Part shown: one piece after another, positions 44,578-54,800 of the stretch | How the letters are laid out: each line of letters starts with the position of its first letter | Position numbering within the stretch: position 1 is the first letter of the stretch | Assembly (NCBI RefSeq): GCF_022376445.1 | Contig: NW_025954964.1 | Location: 1,116,001-1,180,000, forward strand | DNA length: 64,000 bases | Origin: Fomitopsis serialis | Taxonomy: Eukaryota; Basidiomycota; Agaricomycetes; Polyporales; Fomitopsidaceae | Direction of reading: 5' to 3' | Translations under genes and position numbers: made by a program | The notes under the pieces: generated by a model | The model's input: the letters and a program-made list of their open reading frames with translations, nothing else | Told to the model about the DNA's origin: nothing | Databases searched by the model: none

Positions 44578-47500
44578 AGTCCTGCGTTGATATCTGCCGG
44601 GAACAACAGACAAACGCGGCTTTAAAGCACCATCCTTGAAAGCGCTCTGATGAGATCCGGCCTGCGAACTGAGATGGCGAGTCCGCGGTGAGTGGGCGGC
44701 CTTGATCAATGTCCTGGTGTTCTTCGGGCTGGAATGGAAAGTGGAGCCAAGTAAGCAATTCATGCTTGACGGCGAAGGCCAGGATGAAAAGCAAATAGGC
44801 AGCTAGTATATACTCCGCGCTGTGGCTTCGCGGTCACCAAGCAAGCTGGAACCTGAAGCACGCGAGCAGGCCGTGGAGCGAGTCAACTTATCACGACTGC
44901 TCAGGGTGCGTGCATCGGATGGGAATTGGGACCGTGTGGAAGCCAGCATTGCGATAGGGATGCTATGGCGTCAGCGGCACACACCCTTCTGCTGCGTGTC
45001 GCACACAGAAACCAACAAAATCAATAAAATCAATGCACGGGTATTTCTGCACCGTCAGGTGATGGTGACATTGCAAGGGGAACCGTGTTTGTGACATCCG
45101 CCTGATACGCGAGTAGGAAATCAGAGCCCGTCCCGACACGCGGTGGGTCGTGTGGGAGGATATGCACAGACAAGAAGGACGAAAGGGAGGCTGAGCGGGC
45201 CTCGGAAGCTTCTCCGAAGTCAGCATTTGGAGCACGCGAGCTTAGCACGGTCGCAAACGGCAATTGGAAGGCAGAGGAAGCAGAAGAGGCGCGAGCTGAG
45301 GTCCGCTCGGCACAAGAATTAACGGTCGAGTCAACCGCTCATATATACCGCATAGAGATAGAACACTCGGAAGCGCAAGAAGGCGGAAATAGCACTCACG
45401 CAGTGGTAGTTGTGCCTGGGCGGACGCTGGGGTGGGCGGCGACGCGGGGAACGCTGCGAGCGGGGGCGTGCTGGGCGACGCAGGCAGCGGAGAGCATGGC
45501 GGTGGGGGAGCGGTGGCGCGGTAGGAGGCATATTTGAGGCACAGAGGAGACCCAGTCTGGAGGGACTCAGAGTGAACGCGGACTGGCTCCAGCCAAGCGG
45601 TACCGCCAGATCGGGCTCGTCACAGGCGCTTCGGCACGCCCATCCAGTCACACCGTCACGCGCCTGGGACGAGCGCACTGCGCCTCAACGCTCCCCCCAG
45701 CGCCCACACCGTCCGCAACGCTGTCTGCGCCCACGCCCGCCAGTTCGCCATCACCCCCACCGCGCCCACGAAGCCACCGCCGCTACGCGTCTGCACCCCG
45801 CCATGTTCTCCCCACGCTGCTGACAGCCGCAAACCGCCGCATCCAAGATGGCACGTAGCTCCTGGAGTATGGAGCGTGCATTGACAAACGTCGGCGGCGC
45901 GGTGACGGTGCATCCCTGTGTCATGGGGCCGCTGCCTGACGCCCGGTGAGTCCACTGACAGGAACGGGGTGGATGACGCGAGGAGGGAGAAGAGAAGAAA
46001 CTGTATGGGCGGTGGATGGAACAAAGAGTCTCGATTCTGCGTGCGGAACTGGAGAGGAAGCCACACTCGACATTGACCCCGTGGTGCGCAGTCCTCTTCT
46101 CTGGCCCTCCGCTTTCATCGCCGTGTTATTTCGCGTCGGTCCCTCGCCGTCTCGTGCCCGCATATCTTGGCACAGCCATCCCAACATCGACCTCTGCGAT
46201 ACGTACGTTCTTGTCACTTGTCACGCTGGCGTCTGCTTGATCTCGATAACCCAAATAGCCGACGGTTGGCTTGGTGGGCCCGCCAGAGCCGGCACTGCAG
46301 AGAGATACGATTCGATAGCCGAGCACTATGATCGCATCTCCGCGACCGACGGGCGTTCCGTAGCCCCCGACCCGCCCTTCCGCCCACACGCAGCTCGCAG
46401 GCTCCGGCGACTTGCTGCGCCCTCTAGGCCACGCCTATACCGCACCCGTCGCATGCATCTCGAGCGCATAGCGCTAGCGGCCTGGATCCTCGCTTAGTCG
46501 GCTAGCTTGCGCCTTTATATCGGTTGGCCGTGTCCGTTTCGCTTGTCACTCCGAGTCCGAGGCCGACATCGACCAGATGTCAGTAGAGGTTCGCACATGG
46601 CCCTCTGGACCTGGATGCCTCAAGTTTCCGGAGAAGGCCGTCTAATGTTGTAAGTTAGCTACGTATGATTCCAATTGAGCGGTTTGCCCTTGCAGTGAAC
46701 GCCACTTTATCTCTACATAAGACTATCGGCGGCGATTTCCCGGGGCAACTCAATCGCTCACTTGAACACTCACTGCCCGCATGCGGATAGACTATTAGGC
46801 CTTGACGAGGCTTCCCTGGCAGCTACGCGTGGATGGAATTCAGTCTGAGTAGGTACGTACAACCTCAACGCAGTATGCCCATGCTCCTATCTTTTCCGCC
46901 GCCTGCTCACGCGAGGTAGATTTCTGATCTACTTCACGGACAGAATGCAGGGTCACGGGTACGGCAGGCTCTCGGGTGGACGTAGGTGGTAAGCGGAGTT
47001 GGACTTGTTAAGGCGAGTCAGCTGTTTACCTTCTCGCCTCGCCTGCCCGAGAATCTGTGGCGATACAGGCTGTAATGATGGCTGCAGGCTCGATGTTTAC
47101 CGCCGCGGGTTTCTCGACTTCTCGCATACTAGCCGTTCAATCTTATGCTGGCTTGTTTCCTCCGCACTGTGGATGATGCTGGGCCTGCGGCTCACGGCGG
47201 CATCTTGCGACTCCTTGGCGGCATGATATACTTATCGCTGGATTCTCTCGGGTTCAGGCGGGCATTCGGTGTTGCTCTTTCCCGCTCGCCTCTTGACTGG
47301 TTGTATCGGGTCGACTAATGTGGTTGCTATCAGTACGTCTCGGGCATTATCGATTTATCTCTTATCCAAGTCTTACCGCGTCTGCACATATTGCGACCAT
47401 CGCGACAGCGGGATGTCGGCATGCATACATATCAGGTCGTTCATGACCATCCCAACAATGCAAGGAACCTCGATCTCTTTCTCGAAGAGGTCGGGAATTT

Positions 47501-48084
47501 TCACATGTACTCTCAGCTGTTATTCGCTTCTGATGGAGCTCAGTCCTGCACGCCGCAATGCTCATGCAGGCCTGTCGTCTATGCCATGCACCCGCTCTGC
47601 CTCGTGTTAGACAACCTCCGAGTCCGTTCCAACGCGACGGTGCGTTTGCCACCATGGGGCCACTGAGCTGATCAGTACCGCGTCAAATCGTGGGGGCTAC
47701 GGTACGTGGCTTGGCTTGGACAGCTTACTGAATATCAATATTTGGAGTTGCAGGCTCGGGCGAACAGCGGCAATGCCTTATTCGGACAAGACACCTGGCG
47801 TCGATCGGACGCACCACGTCACACAAAAGGCAGGAGACTTGCCGAATGCGGCAGCACGAGAGATGTGTGGATAGTTATGATGTCACCTAGTGCCACCTCG
47901 TGTCATCCCTACGCACGTCGTGCGCCTCTCGCTCCTCAATGCGAAACTTCGTCACGCCATAGCTGAGCCCCCCGTAGCCCTTATAATGCTCGCCCCCGGC
48001 GACGTTGGAATGACCCCAACTTGCATTCTACCCTCAACCATCTCTCACGACTACTGCAACTTAATTTGACTCAACCTTACGACC
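44578..48084. other. Gene-poor region
   Basis: About 3.5 kb carry no gene I can recognise. Overlapping frames of 90-183 codons occur on both strands (e.g. + 45946-46497 and - 45656-46066) but show no domain, no conserved motif and no consistent exon pattern. An Arg/Pro-rich minus frame near 45410-45545 could be taken for a presequence, yet nothing domain-like follows. The right end should contain the Bli-3-like promoter; TTATAAT at 47981-47987 is about 100 nt from that ATG. The stretch could hide a decayed gene, a noncoding RNA or a species-specific gene. Confidence 0.35.
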
Positions 48085-48878
48085 ATGACGAACAAGACAC
48101 TCGACCCATACACCGCGAAGGCGGAGAACAACAACCTCTCGCCGCAGGAGAAGATCGAGGGCCTGCATGCCATCTTGAAGAGCGTCAAGACCGGCATGCT
48201 CACCACACGCACCACCTCGGGCGACCTTCACTCTCGCGCAATGGCGCCCGCTGGACGTGAGCACTCGAGTCCTCGCGCACATACTCAGATCTGCTGACGC
48301 GGGAATCGGCAGCGTTCAACCCGACCCAGGTGACGCTCGTGTTCATCGCGAACAAGGCATCCGCCAAGTTTGACGAGATCGAGAACGACGCGCACGTCAA
48401 CGTGTCGTTCTACGACGAGTCGTCGACCAACTGGGCGTCGTACGCTGGCATCGCCAAGATCTCCCAGGACAGGGAGAAGATTGCCAAGCACTGGAGCTCC
48501 GCGTGAGTAGCCCTCCTAGACGTCCCAGTCGTGTGTTCATGCGGGCTTACGGCGCCGTTTTATGCGCATATATGCAGTACCGCTGCGTGGTTTGGCGACC
48601 TAAAGGACGGCGTTCACAAGGGCGACCAGCTCGACCCTCGCGTCGCTGTGATCGAGGTTATCCCGGAGGAAATCGGTACTGGCACTCAACGCGCGGAACG
48701 GTCGGAAAGGCGGTCGATGTCGCTGTTAGTGCGGTGTCGGGAAATGCTGCGGCTCCTGGTGAACTCAGGACAATCTCGAAGGCGGAGGTAAGCATGCATC
48801 ACGTCGCTTCGGCAGGCTCTATGGGTACATACTCATTCATTGCAGGTCCAGCTCTTGAACGGCCTCCAATCAAAGTAA
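48085..48878 (+). CDS. Bli-3-like flavin-binding protein (pyridoxamine phosphate oxidase-like fold)
   Basis: The ATG at 48085 follows a TTACGACC leader and gives MTNKTLDPYTAKAENNNLSP, then KIEGLHAILKSVKTGMLTTR. After an intron with donor GTGAGC come LTLVFIANKASAKFDEIEND (first residues inferred) and HVNVSFYDESSTNWASYAGI, the hallmark block of the Bli-3/general stress protein 26 family. The next exon reads TAAWFGDLKDGVHKGDQLDP and RVAVIEVIPEEI. The end includes GKAVDVAVSAVSGNAAAPGE, LRTISKAE and VQLLNGLQSK with the stop at 48876-48878. These small proteins bind FMN or FAD; in Neurospora the founding member is blue-light inducible. Light control here is not shown by the sequence. Confidence 0.88.
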
Positions 48879-49018
48879 AGGACAGTTCTGCCGTAGCTTG
48901 AAGTGTATCCATAGCATTGTATCTTGACACTATTGCACGGGATGTACTGTACCAACTTCTCTCATTCATACTGATATCTTTCCCTTCGACTGGCTGCAAA
49001 AATGACCATGTCATGACG

Positions 49019-49474
49019 AGAGGTACATATGTGGGGTCAATTCACACTACTAACATACAAACAAACATACAAAAAGTGTCTCAAGCTTCTATATGAAGGA
49101 ACACAGGCAAGGAAAGACTTGTTGTCAGTATCACTGTAATTTTGTTCTTTTGAAGTTGAGTAGCATGAAGAGCACAAACATCCTGAGAGCTGTCAATCTG
49201 TTCAGTAGAGAAGAGATAGAAATCCACTTTTGCAGCCAGTTCAGGTCCAACCTCATCATACAGACCACAGAGTAACAACCACACCCCTGCTATATCCTGC
49301 AGAGCATATATGCAGCCAGATGTACTGCTCAGCACTCAGATAGCTTGAGACCTCCTGTTGCTGTTTGGCAAGCTGAGAGGAATGCAAAATCTGCATGCTG
49401 GAGTGATCTCTGGGTGATGTCAATCAACTTCATGGCTTTGTCATGGTAGTATTCCATAGTCAATTCAATGATAA
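49019..49474. other. 456-bp CpG-free block
   Basis: Reading base by base, no CG dinucleotide occurs from 49019 to 49474, while the flanks carry CpG at 49017 and at 49475, 49481 and 49484. TG and CA are abundant inside. The rest of the window is CpG-rich, so this is an exceptional gap. It overlaps the CHAT relic. The pattern is what long-term CpG methylation followed by deamination would leave. Confidence 0.85.
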
Positions 49475-49500
49475 CGGATGCGCCGCTTATTAGGGTTGCC
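49080..49500 (-). pseudogene. Decayed 3' fragment of a CHAT-domain gene
   Basis: The minus strand reads KLIDITQRSLQHADFAFL followed by SACQTATGG, the catalytic-cysteine block of CHAT peptidases, then KLSE. After a frame break it continues AVHLAAYMLC, then in another frame GYSRGVVVTLWSV, then in a third YDEVGPELAAKVDFYLF and DSSQDVCALHATQLQKN. All pieces follow the normal CHAT order, but at least two or three indels and stops interrupt them. The upstream half with the catalytic His is absent: homology stops near 49475-49500. No start codon belongs to it. The fragment almost exactly matches a block without any CpG. CHAT proteins (caspase-like, often with TPR repeats) form large multicopy families in mushrooms, so this is likely a truncated, silenced copy. 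Confidence 0.78.
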
Positions 49501-49674
49501 TTAGCAGTGAGGCTGCCAAGATCTTCCGGGACTGCAGGATAATGCAAGCATTCGACCGGCAGCGGCGAGTCATACGCACTGATCTGAGATATATGCTCAG
49601 ACGCCGATATGCTCGGTGGTGGCGGTCGTTGAGAGGCGTTGTGCTCGCCGGTCTCGCAGCCACCTCATGCAGCC

Positions 49675-51463
49675 ATGAACCCGCCGCACATTCTCATTGC
49701 TCGTAACTCTCGGGGGCCCAACTCCGCTAACCCGTCCGCCTCTCTGAGCTCGCCGACAGAAACGCATGCTGCCGCTGCAGGCATCTTTCGATCGGCAGGC
49801 TCGCCGCCATGGTACCTCGAGGAGTGCGAATCTGACGAGATGGTCTCTGCCCTGAGTCTCGATGGCGACTACGAGGATCCCATTGAGATAGACGAGACGT
49901 TCACGGAGAACAGTCGGTTCCCGGGCACAGTCAAGATCATCGTCGAGTCTACGACTTTCTGGTACGTGTAAACCCGCCACACAGTAGCGACCGTGTTTAT
50001 CTCCATTCACAAAGGGCGCACAAAGAAGTGCTCTACTTTGCGTCTTCGTTCTTTCAGGCAGCCCTCAGCGGTGCTTGGGCCGAGACAGGGCGACCTCAAT
50101 CCACCGTCTCATCTGTGATCACCATTTCTCAGCCGCCGACCGTACCCGGCAGACAATCCAACATAGAAGACTCTCCCGATATGACGTTCGCCCCCCCTGA
50201 TCCTGACGTGGATATAGAAGACTTAGACCTCGACGGTGAGCCCGAAATAGACCCTAGTCCGGGTGACAAGGCAAAGGCCCGAGAAGATAGTCTCAGCAAG
50301 CTCGAGAATAGCGGTACGTCACCATCCTCACCAAGACCGCCAGAGGGAGAGAAGGGCAAGGAGAAAGCCATCGGTCTGAAGGAGAAGCGTCGCAGGAAGG
50401 ACAAGAAACCTGACGCCATCATTATCCTGAAAGAGGAGAAAGCGTCGACGTTCCACGATTTCCTCAAATTCGTATACCCGCAGTAAGTCTCCTTGGTTCA
50501 GTCAAGACATCCTATGTTCAAATCTCGTCTGTGGAAGTCTTGTGTGCACAATCACATGGAACAACGTAGAAGGCCTCATGAATATATCACACAAGCTTCA
50601 TGTTAGTTCGCTCGAGCGGGAATGCTTGACTTTCCTCGTTACGCATGCCGCCGGCCGGCCGATCAAGGCAATGCGCATTGCTGAGCTATTCGGTGAAGAA
50701 GAGCTGTATCGCGAATCAAGTCGCTTCGTACTCGACAACCCTGGTGGATGGGGCGAAGAGGAGCTCAGGACACTCAGCCAAGAGACGTTACTGAAGCTTG
50801 AGAAGCGGTACGTGAGCAGAGATAGCAGCTCGTGAAGTCATACTCAGCCGTCACTAGGAGGACGTGGTTCCTGGAACGCGTGCTCAAGCTCGGACTAGTA
50901 CAAGTGGCGAAGGAATATCAATGCGTATGTATCCACCATCGCTATGGACTGGCGCGTCGTACTGATTGTGCAGTGTGCGACATGTCCGGACCCATCGACT
51001 TGTGCACGCCTCCTGGAAGAGAAATGGAGGCAAGCTTATCAGGCCGTCTTCCGTTTCGGTAATCAACACTCTTTCCGACGAACGACGAATGCTGACAGGC
51101 CATCACCAACGTCAGGCCCTTGCCAACCATCCATGGTTTTCCGTACCTACGCACTTTGGAGGGTGTCAGCCCTCCACTGTCCTTGACTCATCTCAGTTGC
51201 CAGACCACAGCCAAGGCGTTCATTGCTACCCGTAAGCCACAACATATCGTTGCGTGAAGTGCATTCTGATTGCGGTGTGGACCAGTCTTCGACAGGATGT
51301 TCTCGCTCGGTTTACGAGGTAGTGGAGCGGACGCTGCACCTCTTGGGGCGCGGTTGCCGCCGTAGCGGGTGCATCTACGGGCCCGCGCCGCCACTTCCTA
51401 TTCTGCACGCTGAATGACCATAATACCCATCGCAGTAAGCGTTCGCGCGACCTGCTGTCTTGA
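49675..51463 (+). CDS. BTB/POZ domain protein with long acidic insert
   Basis: The ATG at 49675 gives MNPPHILIARNSRGPNSANP, a Ser/Pro-rich lead, then an acidic stretch with a strand-like VKIIVESTTFW and, after an intron, AHKEVLYFASSFFQAALSGA, the BTB signature. An insert of about 110 residues, acidic then Lys-rich (e.g. KEKAIGLKEKRRRKDKKPDA), separates this from KASTFHDFLKFVYP, the BTB continuation. Downstream exons give NISHKLHVSSLERECLTFLV and a BACK-like helical region (MRIAELFGEEELYRESSRFV). The last exons have a CATCPDPSTCARLLEEKWRQ piece. The end is uncertain: one frame stops at 51365 and another, with better sequence (RRHFLFCTLNDHNTH), at 51463. Such fungal BTB proteins are probable Cullin-3 adaptors or transcription-linked proteins; the role is not known. 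Confidence 0.72.
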
Positions 51464-51831
51464 CCTCGTTGGACATCAGTTCCTTCGATCCCCTTCCCTA
51501 TTACTTTCATCTTGTTCGGCGGAATCTAGTGGAACATGTATAATAATATATCTGACAGGAGAATACATATCCATAAAAGACTGGGTATGAGGTGTGTGCA
51601 ATGATATATGCGTAAGATGGTAATCTGGAAGTACAAGACTTGGAATGACAGGATGACGAGACGGGCAATGACTAAGGAAGTGGAATGAACCCGCCATACG
51701 CCCAGCATATGAACGCACCAAACAACCCGAATGGAACGAACGAAGGTAATACAGAGAGGTCAGACGTGAGTCCACTAATGCTTACAGATGGACAACCTGC
51801 CAGATGGCATCGTCGCGAGCCAAGGCTGCGA
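51464..51831. other. Convergent spacer, AT-rich
   Basis: The BTB and RhoGAP genes end towards each other. The 51520-51700 part is AT-rich with repeated TATA-like words and few CpG, as expected of 3' flanking DNA. No gene is seen. Confidence 0.4.
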
Positions 51832-54800
51832 TCAGTCGAACGGGGGAGTGTGTTCGAAGGCAATCGGGGCATTCTGAACGAGCCACTGTACGCAAGTGGC
51901 CTTGCCACCCATGTCAGCGAACTCGGAGACCATCTCGCGTGACCGCATGAGTGTGGCTGGAAGGCAGGTTAGGGAACAGCATACGCGTGGAGGGGAAACT
52001 AACGTACGTCCGAAGACAACCCCGAGATTTTGCGCGTTCATGAGGTTTCCAGCACTCCGTTCGCTGACTCTGCATTGCAACTGCGTCAGCCAATCTGGTG
52101 CTAGGATATAATCTATTGACAAACCTGTGTAGATGCAACAAGAGATGCCGAGCGGTGAAGTAATGCTCCTTCGGAAGCTCCATGATGCAACTCAGGTACG
52201 CTTCACTTTTCATCTCAGGATCGCGGATGCCAGTGGCTGACATGAATCGAGCATGCAGCTCATAGGTCAGCAGCGGATTTGGAAGTTGTCGCAGATATGA
52301 CTTGAGAACAGATGTGACGCTGCAAATGTCGTTGAATCGATCGGTGTCCAGGAGATCGAATGTGCTGTAGTCGGCGCGCTCGAACAACTGTGTAATCGTC
52401 TTCGACTGGCCTGAGCCGCCAGTCTTCCGGTAGATGCCTTCGAAATCCAATGCTACCATACGTGCATGTCAGTTATTGCACGAATTGTTATTCGAGTTGT
52501 GAGCATACCAAGCGCATCTACAGCTTCAATGCATTTCTCAACAATAACGGGAATGAGTCGAGGCTCTTCCCGCGATTCGAATTGTACTTGTTCGACTAGA
52601 TTTCGCCCGAACATTGAGGGAGCTGAATAGCTGGTCAGCGCACAGCGACAATGCACTCATCCTAGAACGTACGTAGAGGAATAGGCGGGAGCGAGGGTTC
52701 GTCGCGACCTTGGGACCCTTGTTGAGAGCAAGGCAGATGGACGTGCTGTAAACAGCGCGTGTGCACGGCAACATTGCAGTCTGCACAACTGATGAGCGAT
52801 CGGACGGAACAGATAGAGGGTTTGACATACTCGTGCAGCGAAATTGGGAACCCCACATCTTGTCGCCGCAATGATCGCAACGGGCTACCCGCAATACGCT
52901 GACTTGTTGGAAGACGTGCTCCTTGCGGCCAGCAGCCTTGGGGGTGTCATTCCAAGTAGCGGAGGAACGTTCTCCTTCGTCGTCTTGTGGCCTGGCCATT
53001 TCAAGAACTTGGGACCCATCTTAATCGGTTGTGCATGCGAGTCGATGGACTCCGGCTTCGAGATCTTGATGAACTTCGAGGTCTCTACTGAACCTTCCTC
53101 CGACAGTGCGACAGTTGACGACGTGACTGATGACGATAGGTTCTGGATCTGTCTGGCTCTATCATATCCTCCGTCAGCAGCACCAGTTTCCGGCTTAGGT
53201 GCTGTGGAGTCGAGCCCGGCGGCCTCGATGCGGCGCACATACTGGGCATTCAACTGGGCAAGTTCCTCATTCCGAGCGTTGAGCGCAGTCGTCTCTTCCA
53301 GGAATGCGTCGCGTGAAGCCTTCAGCTCCATGATCTCTCGCATTAGAGCCTCCCTTTGCTCAGTCAGTGGCACGAGCTCGATCTGGTACTTGTTCTTGAT
53401 GTTGTCGAAACGCATAGACAATGCTCTACCGAGGGAGGCTGCACCGTCTTCACCTTCAACCGGCGTACTAGAACTGCAAGCAAAATGAGTGGCGCCATGA
53501 GGCGAGGCAGGGACTACACACCTCTTGGAAGCAGAGAGCTGCTCGACCTCCGCCAGAGTCATGTCACGTTCCACCTTCAGCTGCGACAAGGATCTGCCCA
53601 GAGTCGATAGGTTGTTGCTGAGCTCTTCCGAAAGCTGTTTCTGGGCCTCTTGGCGCCTCGTCTCACCTGAGATGGCAGAGAGGCGTGCTGCCTGCCCAGA
53701 GAGCAGAATGCGAAGCCGTGTTACTTCAGCCTCTGCATCCCGCCGAGCTTTAAGCTCTTGGTCATACTCTGTCTGAGCAACAGTCAAGCCATCCATGTAA
53801 TGTTGACTAGCCCTCTGGGATGACAAGGACGAGTCAACTACCACGTTTATTCCACTCAGCTAGCCTCACTGACCTTCATGCCATCGAGCCTGCGTTTGTA
53901 TTCAGCATAGTCTGCTTGCTGCTGCTCGAAGGCTTTCAAAAGGGTATGCACGAGCCCCACATCCAAGGTGACCTGCGCATTGCCATGTCCATGGCAGCTG
54001 CCAACTCGTCTTGCAACAGCGACCTCGACGAATCAGTGAAGTCTGCTCGCGGTGGCCCCGATGCTGCCTCATCCTCTGAGCTGACGGTGATGCGAGTGGG
54101 TGTGAGTGTCGAAGTGTTGAAGTCTTCATGACCGAAGGTAGCGTCCAACGAATCGGAATAATCGTCTGCCCTCGATTGACTGTCCAAGCTAGGCCTCGCG
54201 CGGGGAACAGAGGGGAATTTTGACAACACATCGGTTGCCACAGACGAGCTGAATGAGGGTGAAGAGCTCATAGTACCGCCAATACCCGCAGACATCCCAC
54301 GTTGACGCGTTCCAAGTCGCTTCACGGGGGTTTCGTCAACTCGGCTCTCCGTCGACTCTGTCACCGTGACATCGCTCCGTGGTGTTAACATCTGTAAGGA
54401 GTCTCGCCTCGACTGTACGAGCACCTGGGGCGACGTGGCGGTGAGATCGAGTTCACGGCTACCACTCTCCGTAATCTCCGCGAGCTGCTCTAGCCTCGTT
54501 ACGTCACCGCTAACAGACTTCAGCAACTCTGCGAAGTCCGAGTTTCCCATCGAGATCCGGATCGGAGGCAAAGCCGGAGCGATGAATGTCGCGTGTGAAG
54601 TCCTCTCGACTGGTGAGGATTCCGGCGAATCGACGCTGTTGGGATGACTGTCGTCCGCTGCGTCATGATTGACGCTTACACTGCTTCCTGTGTTAAGGCG
54701 GTTGAGAGTAGGGCGAGAAGATCTTGCAAGTGACTCTTTGGGTGGAAGAGCCGGAGGCATGTCGCGGTCGGGACGGTCGTGTGCGTCCTCCGACTCGGCT

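Noticed and set aside
45331..45678. Arg-rich minus-strand frame that looked like a mitochondrial presequence (COQ9 or similar considered)
   Set aside because: No downstream exon in any frame resembles COQ9 or another mitochondrial protein.
49019..49474. Classical repeat-induced point mutation (RIP) as the cause of the CpG gap
   Set aside because: RIP as known in ascomycetes favours CpA, whereas here specifically CpG is missing and CpA remains common; methylation-linked deamination fits better.
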